Shown here: in pieces, positions 49,768 through 63,749 of the stretch
Layout: every line of letters begins with the position of its first letter
Position numbering within the stretch: the first letter of the stretch is position 1
DNA from: Scortum barcoo
Lineage: Eukaryota > Chordata > Actinopteri > Centrarchiformes > Terapontidae
Direction: 5' to 3'
NCBI GenBank assembly: GCA_023238725.1
Contig: CM041534.1
Location: forward strand, 8,549,072 to 8,613,071
Length of the DNA stretch: 64,000 nt
Position numbers and translations under genes: made by a program
Notes under the pieces: generated by a model
The model's input: the letters and a program-made list of their open reading frames with translations, nothing else
Told to the model about the DNA's origin: nothing
Database searches by the model: none

Positions 49768-49840
49768 AAGATAAGATGATCCTTTATTAATCCCTCAGCT
49801 GGGAAATTTGCAGTGTTACAACAGCAAAGGGGATAAAAAA
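49768..49840 (+). mobile_element. Interspersed repeat tail (AGATAAGATGATCCTTTATT type)
   Basis: AGATAAGATGATCCTTTATT, then AATCCCTCAGCTGGGAAATT and TGTTACAACAGCA, is a phrase set I recognise as a widespread fish repeat. Short, degenerate copy lying between stag2 and thoc2, followed by an A/T-rich stretch. Confidence 0.6.
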
Positions 49841-49942
49841 GGGGATATAAATAAATAAAACTAATAAAGACAGTAAGAATAATAAAAACAATTATAAAAA
49901 AAACTACTATCATTTACAGAATCAGACTTCTTGTTGCGTCAG

Positions 49943-50076
49943 CCCTGTGACTGACTGGCATCCAGTCCAGGGTGTACCCCGCCTGCCTCTCGCCCAAAGA
50001 TAGCTGGGACAGGCTCCAGCACCCCTGTGACCCTGTGTGTGCTCAGGATAAGCAGGTTAGAAGATGGATGGATGGA
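49943..50076 (+). mobile_element. Interspersed repeat tail ending in GGATGGATGG
   Basis: CTGGCATCCAGTCCAGGGTG, then TACCCCGCCTGCCTCTCGCC, AGCTGGGACAGGCTCCAGCA and GGATAAGCAGGTTAGAAGAT with a terminal GGATGGATGG. This is the classic teleost 3'-tail element in sense orientation. No ORF. Confidence 0.8.
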
Positions 50077-50200
50077 CTTCTTGTTTGATCGATTTTCACA
50101 CACAAGGAATTTGTCTTGATTTGTCTTGAAAATACAAACATAGTAAACAGAAAAAAAAGTCTATGTATTTATATATGCCAAGTCAGAAGTATAAATGAAT

Positions 50201-50465
<265 letters not shown>

Positions 50466-50479
50466 GGAGTTTAGTGCAC

Positions 50480-50699
50480 TAATATTTTGCATAATTACCA
50501 TTTAAAGTCGTCGGATCAGTCTGAACCATGATGTGGACCCACACAGCCCCTCCATCACATGAAGAGGGAACACAAAGTTCAGTATTAACAAAGCCCTCGG
50601 AGACAGCCACACCGTCCCACCATGCAACAGTGAGCTAGCAGCACATTTGACCCTGTGTGTGCCATGATGAATTAGACATCCGGGCTGTGTGTATGGAAG
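50480..50699 (+). promoter_or_regulatory. thoc2 promoter and 5' UTR
   Basis: Sequence just upstream of the thoc2 start, moderately GC-rich compared with the microsatellite before it. The start context GAAGATGGCGACA is a strong Kozak sequence. No TATA box is seen; the transcription start is inferred only. Confidence 0.45.
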
Positions 50700-53600
50700 A
50701 TGGCGACACTTATCCTCCCTGCTGAATGGATCAAAAACTGGGAAAAATCAGGAAAACACGAGTTGTAAGTACTCCTGAACTTCAGCACAGTGGCGGAGGT
50801 TGTAGCGGGTTAATGGCTGGTGACTGAAATGAGCTAGCTAATTAAAAAAAGAAATACGCAGCTAGCAGTGAAATTTCTAGGCCAGTCTTTCAAGTGGGGC
50901 TAACAGAGGAGCTAACGTTCGTAAGATAGCACATTTAAAGTGGCCTCCTAATGTTACTTATCGTCGCTATTTGTTGCAGAAACAATAATACTGTAGTTGA
51001 GATCTGGCATTAAATATGGTCAATTTATTCCGTTTATGTGGTGAAATCGTTGCTTATTTTGAAGCCGCTAACTCGCTAACCTTAACTGCATGCTAGCAGT
51101 CCGGCTAGCGTCTCCCATTTGTAAACACGGTGACTACCTAAGCTAAACTAAGCTAAGCTAAGTTAGCATCCATGTAGCTCTCTCTCTCTGCGGTTGCATC
51201 CATGTCTTTTCTGGGCTTTAATATTTGAGGTGAAATTGGTGCCAAAATCCAGGTGATCAACCTGTGTTATCTGCCAATACACAATCCATTAGCAGTTGGC
51301 GATAAATACACATTTTATCCAGCGTGGTGTAACATAAATGCTAATATTGATGAAGTGGAGGGAAAAGACGTTGGCTGTAACGTTAGCAACGACGACTGTG
51401 ATACCGACGGCCCTGTTTAACGTTATAATGCATATATATGTTGGTATAGAACAAAAATAATTACATTCAATGTTTTTTTTCCTTCGATAAATGTGCTGTT
51501 CCCAATGATAAAAGCTCTTGGACAGTGAGCTATTGTCACATGTCCGCTAACTAACGTGAATCAAAGATATTCATGTAACCCATCGATTAGTTCGCTTATT
51601 GATAGTATTAACGTGATAATAACCAGCGATTACAGATACTTGTCGATAGCGTGTCCAAAGTGTGTACTGGGTGATAATGTATATCTGGATAACAAGCATA
51701 AACTTTGACAACCCAAGCAGCACCACAGCACCACCTGCAAATAATCACCTGAGACAGAAATGACTGGTTTATTACTTCTAAAAAGGGAAATGAGGCTTTC
51801 ACTCCTCTTTAGTACAGCTACAACACACAGGTAGAGACACAACAGGCTCATCCACAGTGTGAGCTACTGTCAGAGGTTGTAGGCCTCGCATATTTAAGTA
51901 AGGCCTGCAGTGAGATGCACCAACTTTATCCACTCCTCTCTCAGTCTTTGTGCTCTTTTGACAGACAGTTTCAGAAAGTCTCTCCTATCAAGAGAGAGTC
52001 TCAAACATGGATTTCAATTCTGCATGATATTCCCCTTCTGCTGTGTCCCACCCCACCTCCCGCTCCTCCTCCTAACTGTAAAAACATTTAATATTTCACA
52101 TGATCTCAGCTGCTATGCAGAGATAAGACGACGCTTTGGTCAATCCAGCATCACATAAGATGCCAAATAAATGCTCTGTTGAAAGGAAGTACTTCTTAGC
52201 TTTTCCACAAACAGCTGGATGTTATATTGTAATGTGTGTCTGTTTGGGCAGCACAGCATTAAATCCTCCATTTGGAGGGTCTAGGTTAATGCGCCCTTTT
52301 TTCAGTGAGCCTTACAGTCTCCTCATCACTTCAGGGATGCCATCTTTGAGGCGGGCAGCAAGTGAAAGGGCTAATTCCATGTGCTGATTATCAAAGTGTC
52401 ACATTGTTACATAACCACTATTTTTTTATTTTGGTGGAATTATGTCTTTTCTTCACAAATTGTTAAACATTATTAGGAACTAAATCTGTCCGAGTCTGAC
52501 ATCAGTGAGTTATGCCAGTGAAACTGTGGGACTTAACAGAGTCAGAGTGTGAAGTTGATACACTGCTGTACCTTCCTGCTTGAAGTAGGGAAACTGGCTT
52601 GTCAGCCCCACGTGAATATCAAGTATGCTATGTTTGATCTCAGGGCCCTGTCACACCCCTGTCTGTTTGGCTCCATTAAGCATCTCTGACTGAACAGTGT
52701 ATGTACAGTAGTTCTTGCATTGTGTCAAGCATCATTAGCACTAGTTAGTCCTCCTAAACAACGATAACACTGATTGAGCATGTTGAACCTGTGGCAGACG
52801 TATTTGGCTAATGTACCGTGGGATGTTCAGTTGTAAGTTTTGCGGCGACACAAAGCATCTCATCAGTCTGCATCATTTGCTTTGTAAGGCCAATTGAGTC
52901 GTCAGTGAAACATGAGTCAAGTTCAGTTAGTTTCAACATGTCCACGTGAAAAGCTTCCTGGTGGTTTTGGAATATATACTGTTTCTCATCCAGATTTCTC
53001 CGTTTGTGTTTAGTAATTGTAACCATGAAGCCACTGTGTATGCATTGTTTTTTATGGGTGGGGATTAATTCAGTAAGCTATTTAACACTCAGAGTGACTG
53101 TAGATATGTTAAATATAAGCAGCTTTACAGGCTGTCGATTGTAATGTTTGAGAAACTGACCAGACTTTTGTTTCTTAACTTCACAGCGTACAACTCTGCA
53201 AAGAACTTACAGAGAAAACAGATCATGGAAGTGAGATTAGAGGTAAGTTGAGAACAGCCTCAGTTTTGTATTTTCATCTTTCCTTTGCCTCTTGATGTAT
53301 TTAACCTTCCCTGTTGTACACACAGGTACACAGTCTTCATGTAAATTGTGGTAGTTTGAACTGATTAGACATATAAGAAAAGTACATACTTAAAGATTAT
53401 ACCAAAGTTAGATCGAAATGGGTGAAATATGTCAGTCAAGTTGAAATGAACAGAATTTGCTGTTGAAATTTTTATGCTCACAAAAAGAGTGACAAAAGTT
53501 TATTAATGTTGATGTAATGAGATGAAGACATCAGCAATCTATAAATCGGCACTGCGTCAATGATGATTTTATGCTAGTCATGTTAGTCACTGTCATCCAC

Positions 53601-56600
53601 GTCATGCTGTTTTTGTTTGTACCAGAGAGGAAACACAAAGCGTTTACCACTCAACACATGTAAATCTTAAAGAAATTCCCCTTTTGAAAAAAAATTTTTA
53701 ATTTTAAGATTAAATTATTAGTAATTGTAGTGTTAAATGTTACCAGGCAATTTGGCTGTTTTTCTTAGATATTTTAGTACTATTATCATTCTCAAACAGG
53801 TTTTCTCTCTCCAGTGTCTTAAAATACTGCTGCACTGCAGACAGCCTTTTCACAATATGACAGCTTTCAGGTGAGCTGCGACTTGCAGACAGTCCAGTCA
53901 CACCAGTATGTTGTTTCAGTGTATTTATTTGTTGAATGTCACAATGGCTTTGTTGTTGCACAACAGTAAAGTTAAAGGTGCAACATGTAAGAAGAAGAAT
54001 CAGAAAGTGCTTGTTAAAGATGACACTAAGATGACCGTTAAGTCAGCTGCAGTCAGCATCCTGTTGATCATGTTCAAACTCTCTAGAACCAAGCGAGTGT
54101 TCTGGACATGAAACCAAAACATAGATATAAGATACATGAGACTAAACTTGATTGACAGACACCATGTTGATAGCTTCCTAGCCAGCTTCAGCAATGTCAG
54201 GACAGCTAAATTTGCCGGATGAAGGTGAGTAGACTGTATATCATACAGAATGTGTGCTGTCATCTCGCTGAATCAGTGCACTAATGTTTCTGCATATGTT
54301 GACCCAAGTTTTCTCCCAATGTCTGTCACATTCATGTTTTGCTAGATGGGCATCTCCAGATAAAGATTTGTGGGTTTTTTTTTGTTGTTGTTGTTTTTAA
54401 ACTTATGTGGAGTTTGTGTAGGTGTCTGTGTTGTGGTGTGTGCCATCTTTTTGTTGATGTTAGCAGATAATACTTACTACAGTGGTATAATCCCAAAATA
54501 AACAGATTTAGGCGTGATTTATTTGCAATAAGCGGATTAAAAAGTTGCTGATATAACAACATCATAATGCCAGAAGTGAAAAGTCTGAATTTATGCTTTG
54601 TTAGGTCAGTCCGCAAGACAACAAGCAAACAGTTTGTTTTCTGAATGGAGTTCAGATCATCAGGGCATCATCTAAATTAGGCATGAATACGGCAGCAATG
54701 TTATTGTTTATACACATAGGTACTACATATTGTTTAACTTTTATATCTGTATAGATATGAAGTAGTATCATAGAGCTAACTAGGAACAGCTGAACACTGC
54801 CGGTGTTGTAGCGGAGCTGAAGAGAGAAAAGGCACTGGGGAGTGTGCATAGATGTCACATCCATTGGATTTTCCCAGAAGAAGTCCTTTACCCTTATAGG
54901 CAACTGAGAAAGTTGGGGGAGGCCTCATTTACTAAAGTTATGTCACAATCTGTTCACACATTGGCAATAAAAAAATGATAAATTTTTGTAAACTGTTACA
55001 TATAGTACTTTCAAGGGTGGATTCAAATGTTTTGAATAGTTTATCAAAACACAGACTTAATGAAGTTGATAGTTTTCTATAGCATAATCCATTTGTCTGT
55101 TAGTGGTCCCAGCCCTTTTGATGCGATCTGATCTCTACTCCATGCCTAGCAAAGTCGTGTCCCAATGCAATTCAGAATTTGTGGCCAGACATGCGAAGAG
55201 GGATGGATAAAAATTGCAGCGTCTTGTTGTATAAAGCTGACGCAGCCTTATTCATGTACATTCAAGCATTTAATTATTGCTAATTTTGCTTGTACTAAAT
55301 ATTTTCCTGAAGTTGGTGGACACTAATTCCATTTTTAGATATTGTTTTCACATCTAATAAAGAGCATTCTCCTGTCAGTTCTGTCAGTTCTGTCAGTTCA
55401 GTTTAAGATGAATTGTCTCTGTTTACCCTTCCAGACATACAGGCCGCTTTATACGAGCTCTGCTGGCAAGTTGTGCAGGGGAACCTGAAGTTGGATCTTG
55501 TCGCCAGCGTCCTTGGGGACATGATGGTACAAGTGCTTTTTTAAACATATAGCAGTGCCTACGCTCTATATTTAAAGACAGACAAATGTTTTATTGCCTG
55601 TTTTCACTTCATGTTAGGTGCCTGCATAGAACTGTAGTACAATTTATTTCTGGCACCTGATAAAGAAGAGTCTGTGTTATTGTGGGTTAAAATATTACTC
55701 AACTGGCTCCAGCTTAAACTTTTAACTTAACTTTTGTTGTATTTTCAGGAACTCCGAGATGACATGACATCAATTTTAGCAGATGTTTTCAGTATACTAG
55801 GTAAACTTATGTTTTCTTTTTTTAAAAATTGATTTGTATATGACATACCATATTAAAGTAACTCAAATATAGTATGTAATATTATAATACCTTTATTTGG
55901 CATATTTCTACTGGCATTTTTTTAACCCCCCCCCCATAGATTTAGAGACTGGTGCACTGGAAGAAAAAAACAAACGTGACCATTACACACAACTCGTGGG
56001 AGCATGTTTGGTAGGTATAATATTTCACATCAGATTATTTTATATAACTGACAGAACTGTTTTCATGCACTGTAGACTAAGCGAGAATACAAAGGCTGCC
56101 AGAAGAAAGGTATTTGTATCATTAAAATTTGAGCGCTTGTTCAGTGTTAAAAATGTCATCGTCTTGAATGTGGGACAGTGTAGTTGGTATATAAGAATTT
56201 GACAAAATGACTTAGGTTATACTACTGTCTATTTATGTCAAGCTGCATTACTGCATTTTAATACCCAGGTCTGTAATAAAAGACTCAAACAAATTAACTA
56301 GTTTAATTTTGTTCTTTCAGTTTTTTGTTCCGGAGGTCATCCTGAAAGAGAGGCTGGATCCAGAAACCCTTGAATCTCTTGGACTTATAAAACAGGCCCA
56401 TCAGTTCAATCAGAAGATTGTGAAAATCAAGACTAAGCTATTGTGAGTAGACATGTGGACATAAATAGAAAAGGTGCTTATGAGTGTACTGAGAACTCAT
56501 TGTACTCAATAATGCATGTCCAACATTTGTGTCATCTTCTCAGTTACAAGCAGCAGAAGTTTAACTTGCTAAGGGAGGAGAATGAGGGCTACGCCAAACT

Positions 56601-59242
56601 AATCACTGAGCTTGGCCAAGACCTCTCGGGCAACATCACCAGCCACCTTGTCCTGGAGAGCATCAAGTCCCTCATAGGTACCAAACATGTCTTTTTTTTT
56701 TTTTTTTCAGATTTAATGCATTGAATGTAGTGGTGTATGTCTTTTAGCCACATTCTTGTCAGACAGATGGGACTGAGGATAGTCTTACCATGATCTACAT
56801 CACACCTGATTCAACTTCCCCCACTGGCCTCTTATTAGATTCTTCACTGACACTATTATGCTGCTATTTATATGCCATATGCTGATTGACAGTCTCTTTC
56901 ATCTTCGCACCAAACACTGCTGGTAGTATCATATAGTTTACATGACTTTGGCCTCACTAGCACCGAGGCGTTTTCAGTATCTCTTTATTCTGCTTTTTTC
57001 TCAAATTAAGTATTACATTTGAAGTCCCTTGGGGTTCTTTTCTTAATTGATGTTACCCTTATATTATGTAAATACTGTTTACTAGCTGATCTGTTTCTAA
57101 ATTGCCTACTTAGTCCTCGTGTTTCTTCTCCCTGCAGGATGTTTCAATTTAGACCCTAATCGCGTTTTGGATATAATCCTGGAGGTGTATGAGAGTCGCT
57201 CTGACCAGGATGAGTTTTTCCTGTCTCTCATCAAGTCCTACATGTGTGAGCCACTCACTCTTTGTCACATCCTGGGTTTTAAGTTCAAATTCTACCAGGT
57301 GAGAATATCAAGAATGGCCAATGAAAGCGTCAGCAATAGTGTAAAGTGTCATGTGTACGTTGTAGCCTGCTTGTATATTTTCAAATACTTCCTTGTATTT
57401 TTAAAGGGCATATTTGTACCAAGGCAAAGATATCTTGTAGACTGTCCAAACAACACTAAACTATAATCCAAAGATTACTGCATGTGTGTATATATATTTT
57501 TTTTTCACTTTATTAGTTTGATTTCAGTGATAATTTATTGATGTATTTTCTTTCTTTCTCCAGGAGCCCAATGAGGTAACACCCAAGTCACTCTATCACA
57601 TTGCTGCTGCTCTGCTCCACCATAACCTGATAGAGCTGGAAGATCTCTACGTACATGTAAGGAAAAATAACAGCTCCAGTCCAACCAGTTATCACATGGG
57701 TTTTCCAAACAATAATATCAGACTTTTTTTTCAGATACAAAATGCAAAATTATTTCACTTACATAAACATGAAGCCTTTGGAGTATAATTTATCCCTAGA
57801 CTGAGAGCTCAGCTCTTTTGTCGCTTCCTTGTCGTTCCAGCTTATGCCAGTAGATGCCACCATTGTAGAGGAACACAAACGGGATATCTCAGAGGCCAAG
57901 CAGATTGCGCGCAAACTGGTCATGGTCGTGTTGCCCTCAGAGAAAAGTGAAGACAAAGACAAGGAGAAGGAAAAGGAGGAAGACAAGAATGAGAGGGTGG
58001 GGAGACATACAGCTTCTCAGTTGTTACATTTAAAAAAAATGGTCCAAATCGACTCAGATGTTGCTTTATGATTTACCTCAGATAAAACCTGATATAGATT
58101 TATAGGTAGGAATAATTTGATGAATCCATCACTTGATGCATCTGTGCTTAGTTTTTGCCTGGGACATGTTCTGTTGTAATTGCCTTATTGGGTGTTACTG
58201 AACTTCGCTGTATTTCATAATACACAGACACTCAACTGCTCTCTTCTGTGCCCACAGCCACCTGATAACCAGAAGCTTGGTCTTTTGGAGGCACTACTTA
58301 GAATTGGAGACTGGCAACACGCCCAGAGTATTATGGACCAGATGCCTTCCTTCTATGCTGCTTCTCACAAGGCCATTGCATTGGCACTCTGCCGGCTTGT
58401 GCACCTGACTGTGGAACCTCTTTACAGAAGGTGCTGATTTTTCCACGTTTCACTTGCTGCCCACTATGTGAAGTATGCACAAGTAGTTTTTATTCCACAG
58501 GTTCAACTGACTGTGTTTACTCCTCTTTATGTCAACATTTCATGCATACAAGTTCAGTAAAAAAATGAAAAGAAATAACTAAGTCAAAAACAAAACAAAA
58601 GAAAAGGCATGCTCTGACACACTGGTCTGTTACTCACAGGGCTGGCCTTCCAAAAGGGGCAAGGGGATGTGTAATGAATCCACTGAGGAACAAGCGGGCT
58701 CCTCGGCCTGCAGAGAGCTTCGAGGACCTACGCAGGGACACATTCAGCATGCTCGGCTACCTGGGCCCTCACCTCTCCCATGATCCCATCCTCTTCGCCA
58801 AGATAGTGCGCCTGGGCAAGGCCTTCATGAAAGAGGTACAAAACAGCAACTTTTACATTATTACATCTGTACTGCAGCTGAAACCTTTTTTTTTTTTTAA
58901 TCGCATTTTGTGTCTTTTGCTTTTCAGTACCAAAGTGATGGCAGACCTGATGTCAAAGACAAAATGGTAAGTATAAAACACACTTTCTTTACGACTATAG
59001 GACATTGCTGTAGATAATTACTTAACAGAGTAAATACTCCTGCCAGTTTATCTCTCTGTATTATGTTACTGTGAGGACCTCATGCATGTCGGTTGTATGT
59101 TCATTGCAGGAAACACTGTTGAGTTGTTTCCTGAGCATTGCAGACCAAGTGCTACTCCCTTCCCTCTCTCTGATGGAGTGTAATGCTTGTATGTCTGAGG
59201 AACTGTGGGGTCTCTTCAAACTTTTCCCCTACCAGCACAGGT

Positions 59243-59289
<47 letters not shown>

Positions 59290-62200
59290 CACTCATTACA
59301 TGCTGCACTGTTTAATTGTTGTTGTTGAATAGTAAACCCTCAGGCAGTGCTTCAGGAAGGTTTTTTACTAGCTGGCAAGGAAAGAACAGCGCACACAAGC
59401 AGAAACTTACTTACAAACCACGCTTGCTTAGCTAACCGTCTTTTCTGCTCCTGAATAATGGCAGAATTTTATTTTTAGAGCTTTTTATGTGAATATTTTG
59501 GCACGTCGCTGATGAGCAATGACACTCCACACTCCCAGAGGTTTTGTTTTACTTTAGTTGTCTGTGTCAGTTTGTCACGGCTAATAAGAACATAGTAGCG
59601 CTTTGTAGATTATTTCACTGTCTCGTACACCAAGCTGTGTCGACACTGCCAAAGGAACGATTTGATATGAACTGAAAAAGGACAAGCAGCGCAGTTCGTT
59701 TATGCTCTGCTGTGTTATTGTATTGTACAGTGGGTTGTTCTTTAGTTGGCAGAATTTGTTGACACATCTGAATGGCTTAAAGATTAAATATTCCTTGACA
59801 TAGCTTGCGGACACAGCATATTACTTGATATGATTCTAATGAGTAAGTCAACCATTAAGGACAAATCCCTTTTTTTTTTTAATAAACAGGAAGGCTGAAT
59901 ATAAATGAGGTAGAAGTGAACCCTGCTGTTATCTGGCATAGAGTCACACACATCATTTTACTTGATCATAATTTTATTTCAAGGACTGCTGTGAATTGCA
60001 AGCCTTTTGAGCTGACATGTTTTGGTTTATGTTAAAACTGTTTCCTTAAAGCTTATTATGAGACTATTTTTACAGCCGTTAAATTGTACATTCTTGTGCC
60101 TTTTCTATGTCCTATTCTGTCATTCCTGTCTGTTTGCAGAGTGCTGCATAGCTCTACCTAATGTTTAAATGCCCTTCTTTGGTTTATGCTCTCTCAGGTA
60201 CCGGTTATATGGACAATGGAAGAATGAGACTTATTCCAGCCATCCACTGTTGGTCAAAGTCAAAGCTCAAACTGTGGAAAGGGCCAAATACATTATGAAG
60301 TAAGTCACTTTGCAGACTCTAGTGTGCAATTACTGTGCAATCATTTGTTTTTCTGTACTTGGTTGACTTTTGCTTTGTCTCCAACCTAAACACCAGGTAA
60401 GTACTTGTGTCCTGCGTGCTCCCCATTGTATATGTGGTTATTTGAAATGCATAGTTGTTCACTTCCACAGTTAATTCAATTCTTGCCTGCACTGCAGACT
60501 GCTGCTTTACTTAGCAAAGCTAAAGTAAACCTTGAACGAATCAATAGGGAGCCCTCCCCATTCATTGAAATCAAATCGCTATGCAGTTTGCCCATTGCCA
60601 AGTACATTTCCAGGATATTTCTCTATTCTGACATTTCTGTCTTTTATTTTGTAAACATACTGCTGTATGCATCACACATAACTATTATCTGTGAAGGGTG
60701 GAGAGCTTCAGATTCTGAAATTTCTGGCAATAAATTCAGCTTTGAACACGCTACAGTACCAGCAAAAGTCCACTACCATCAGGTGCCTCTGATTCATTTG
60801 TGAGTTAACCCTGCTCACAAAACTAAATTCCAGAAAATGTGTAAGCTGGGCTAAATTGGATGGTAAAAACACAGACAGGCAGAGATGTGTCAACATTTTT
60901 GTATTTCATCCGCAATCTCAAGTTAATCTGTATTGAGAAGAAGAAGTGAGACTTGGAATACTGTTTTTGTGTTGGTAATTATTCTAACACTGTTCTGCTT
61001 TTGAGGATATCAATGACACTACTTTTATCTTAAGCTGACAACCTTAAGAGTGTCTTCCAATTGCTGTGAAGCTCACAGAAGTGACAGTTTTTGCTTGCAG
61101 CACTTTTTGCATCGCCTTGTGTTTTTAATCTGCCGTTTCCTGTCTTGTACTTTTCTTTCCTCCCAAGGCGGTTGACCAAAGAGAATGTGAAGCAATCTGG
61201 AAGGCAGATAGGCAAACTGAGCCATAGCAATCCCACCATCCTCTTTGATTATGTAAGTGTGTTTTTGTTGTTATTGTTTTATTTTACTTAAGTCTGATTT
61301 TGAATAATGTCAACAAACTGCAAAGAAAATTATTTCAGATTTATGCAGGAGAAAATAAACTATGTTCTACAGCAAATGGCACCTTGCTCGCTATGTGTAT
61401 CAGTTACATATTTTGCTGGCCTTCAAAATAGCATCTGCTCAGGGAATTGCTTACGCCCAGAGCTCTGCTTACAAATCATGCACTCATGAATCAAAGTAAA
61501 TGCCAATTGGTAAAAACTCACAAAATTTGGACCGTGTTCCTGCTGCACTGACAAAAACAATCACAAGGTACGCTTTGGTGTAATACACAAGGCGCGTCAG
61601 GTTTTTTGTTTTTGTACTCATTTTAAGATAATATAAATATTCTCGTTGCCATCACATGTGAAAAATATTCAGCTTGAGCAAAATCTAGTGCTCATGCATG
61701 AGATGTATCTCTGCATATCTGTAATGGTATTCTTAATAAGTGTCCATGTCACCTGTCTCCCACTATTATGTTGTTACGGCTCAGTGCAATTTAAATATGG
61801 AAGATGCAGAGGGGATCATCATTAATGTGAAGAGTCCTGCATATGCAGTAATGAGAAGATGTGAAGACATGAATGGTTGTTGCCATGTTTACACATCTAT
61901 CTCTGCCTCCTTCTTCATTTGCATTTTCAAACATGACCCCCTTTTTATAACAGAGTTCACTCCACTTATCTGTGGATATCCAAGTGTAGATGCATATGTA
62001 CATTAAGTATGAAATAAGCAGAATTGTTTGGCCACTCAGTGGAAGTGAAGAGCTGCTATAAGGCAGGTATAATGTATATCTTCTATCTTCTTCCTCTTCT
62101 GTCCTGTTGCTTATCAGATGCTGTCTCAGATCCAGTGGTACGACAACCTCATCGTTCCAGTGGTGGACTCGTTGAAATACCTCACATCCCTCAACTATGA

Positions 62201-63749
62201 TGTCTTGGCCTGTATCCTACACTGTTCCCTCTTTACTCAGTCAGCAGTCAGCTAGATGTGTGCTGGTGTGTGTTTTTTTGTCAGAGGCATTTCTGTGTTT
62301 TCGATGTTGTTCACTTAACAGTGTCTTCAGATTGCATCATTGAGGCCCTGGCCAATCCCGAGAAGGAGAAGATGAAGCACGACGACACTACCATCTCCTC
62401 TTGGCTTCAGAGTATGTACAGCAGTCGTGTCGTTCATTTGCATGCAAAAGGAGAGAAAACGTTTGATGTTTAAATGAGTATTTGACATACACCTGTTCCT
62501 CTTGTCAACCAAGGCCTGGCAAGTCTGTGTGGAGCTGTGTTCAGAAAATACCCAATTGAGTTGGCTGGCCTTCTTCAGTATGTCACCAATCAGCTTAAAG
62601 CAGGGAAGAGGTGAGTCGCTTCAGACGACAAGTAGCATGATGAATGATTTGCGGGATAGGCTGAGTCCAGTCCAGTGGGGCTTAATTCCTTTTTATTACT
62701 GGGTTAGCCTTGTCCCTGGACTTTTGCAAATCACATTAGACCCCACAGTAACTATGAGCAATAGCTCACTGTGAAGAGAGTGACTGCACTGTATCCTGCA
62801 ATATTGGTCTTAATACATTAATATGATGTCATTGAGTTGGATAAGCAGTCACACTGTTACTTATTGTTACTGCTTACTGTTACTTTAAGGAAATGTTGAG
62901 CTTGTTACTTCTACACTGTCCTAGAATGTGTATGTGTTTGGATGACCACAAGATTTTTTTTTTTTTTTTACCCAAATGATTTACTTCAGCAGACGTCTTT
63001 TAATGCATCAGGAAATGCACCTTGATTTATACTTCCCTCCTCTCTCTGCAGCTTTGACTTGTTAATCCTGAAAGAGGTGGTACAGAAAATGGCTGGCATT
63101 GAGATCACAGATGAGATGACCTCAGAGCAGCTTGAGGCCATGACAGGAGGGGAGCAACTCAAAGCTGAGGTGTGTAGACTTAGATGTACTTTTCCTTCCC
63201 CATTGCAATCCTTTTATCAAGACCTGGAACCGGCGCTGCACCTGAGCTCAGGTCATCATCCTTATGGATGTTACTCTGTCAACAGGGCGGCTACTTTGGC
63301 CAGATCAGGAACACTAAGAAGTCATCTCAGCGTCTCAAGGACGTGCTGCTAGACCATGAATTGGCCTTGCCACTGTGTCTACTCATGGCCCAGCAACGAA
63401 ATGGTGTGGTTTTCTTAGAGGGTGGAGAGAAACACCTCAAACTTGTTGGCCACCTATATGACCAGGTATGCACCCTCTTTCAGTATATTCTTATAGAGTT
63501 TTCACACCCTCTAACCGTATAAATCAAAGACACCCTTTTTTTTCCCTGTCTCTCTTCCTTTTCTGATATAATTGTTTGTTGCAGTGCCATGACACATTGG
63601 TGCAGTTTGGTGGCTTCCTGGCCTCCAACTTAAGCACAGAGGACTACATCAAGCGGGTTCCCTCCATTGATGTCCTGTGTAACCAGTTCCACACTCCACA
63701 TGACGCTGCCTTCTTTCTGTCTCGGCCGATGTATGCCCATCAGATTTTG
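50700..63749 (+). CDS. thoc2: THO complex subunit 2, 5' part (gene continues past the window)
   Basis: Largest scaffold of THO, the core of the TREX complex coupling transcription and splicing to mRNA export; nuclear. Exons seen: 50700-50764, 53187-53242, 55435-55526, 55749-55800, 55940-56010, 56321-56442, 56544-56677, 57138-57298, 57564-57656, 57841-57996, 58258-58430, 58640-58835, 58928-58966, 59110-59240, 60198-60299, 61168-61252, 62118-62211, 62331-62411, 62514-62610, 63052-63169, 63286-63465, 63585-63749. They encode 821 codons against about 1593 aa in human, so the Tho2 C-terminal domain and the Lys/Glu-rich tail lie beyond 64000. Human-like blocks include LPAEWIKNWEKSGKHEF, KERLDPETLESLGLIKQ, YKQQKFNLLREENEGYAKLI and YRLYGQWKNETYSSHPLL. 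The last blocks seen, IEALANPEKEKMKHDDTTIS and YFGQIRNTKKSSQRLKD, also match. The charged linker SEKSEDKDKEKEKEEDK is also found in human. All junction phases agree. One donor (GCCT then GTATCC at 62212) is weak. Confidence 0.96.
50765..53186 (+). other. thoc2 intron 1 (largest seen in this gene)
   Basis: A 2.4 kb intron bounded by GTAAGT and TTCACAG. The first 700 bases carry several GCTAGC/GCTAA motifs and somewhat raised GC, probably the downstream shoulder of the promoter. Nothing coding is seen on either strand. Confidence 0.8.
59243..59287. repeat. (CA)n microsatellite abutting a thoc2 splice donor
   Basis: About 22 CA units begin two bases after the GT of the donor of the exon ending at 59240 (CACAG then GTGACACACA). 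It is the first sequence of a 957-base intron. Confidence 0.95.
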
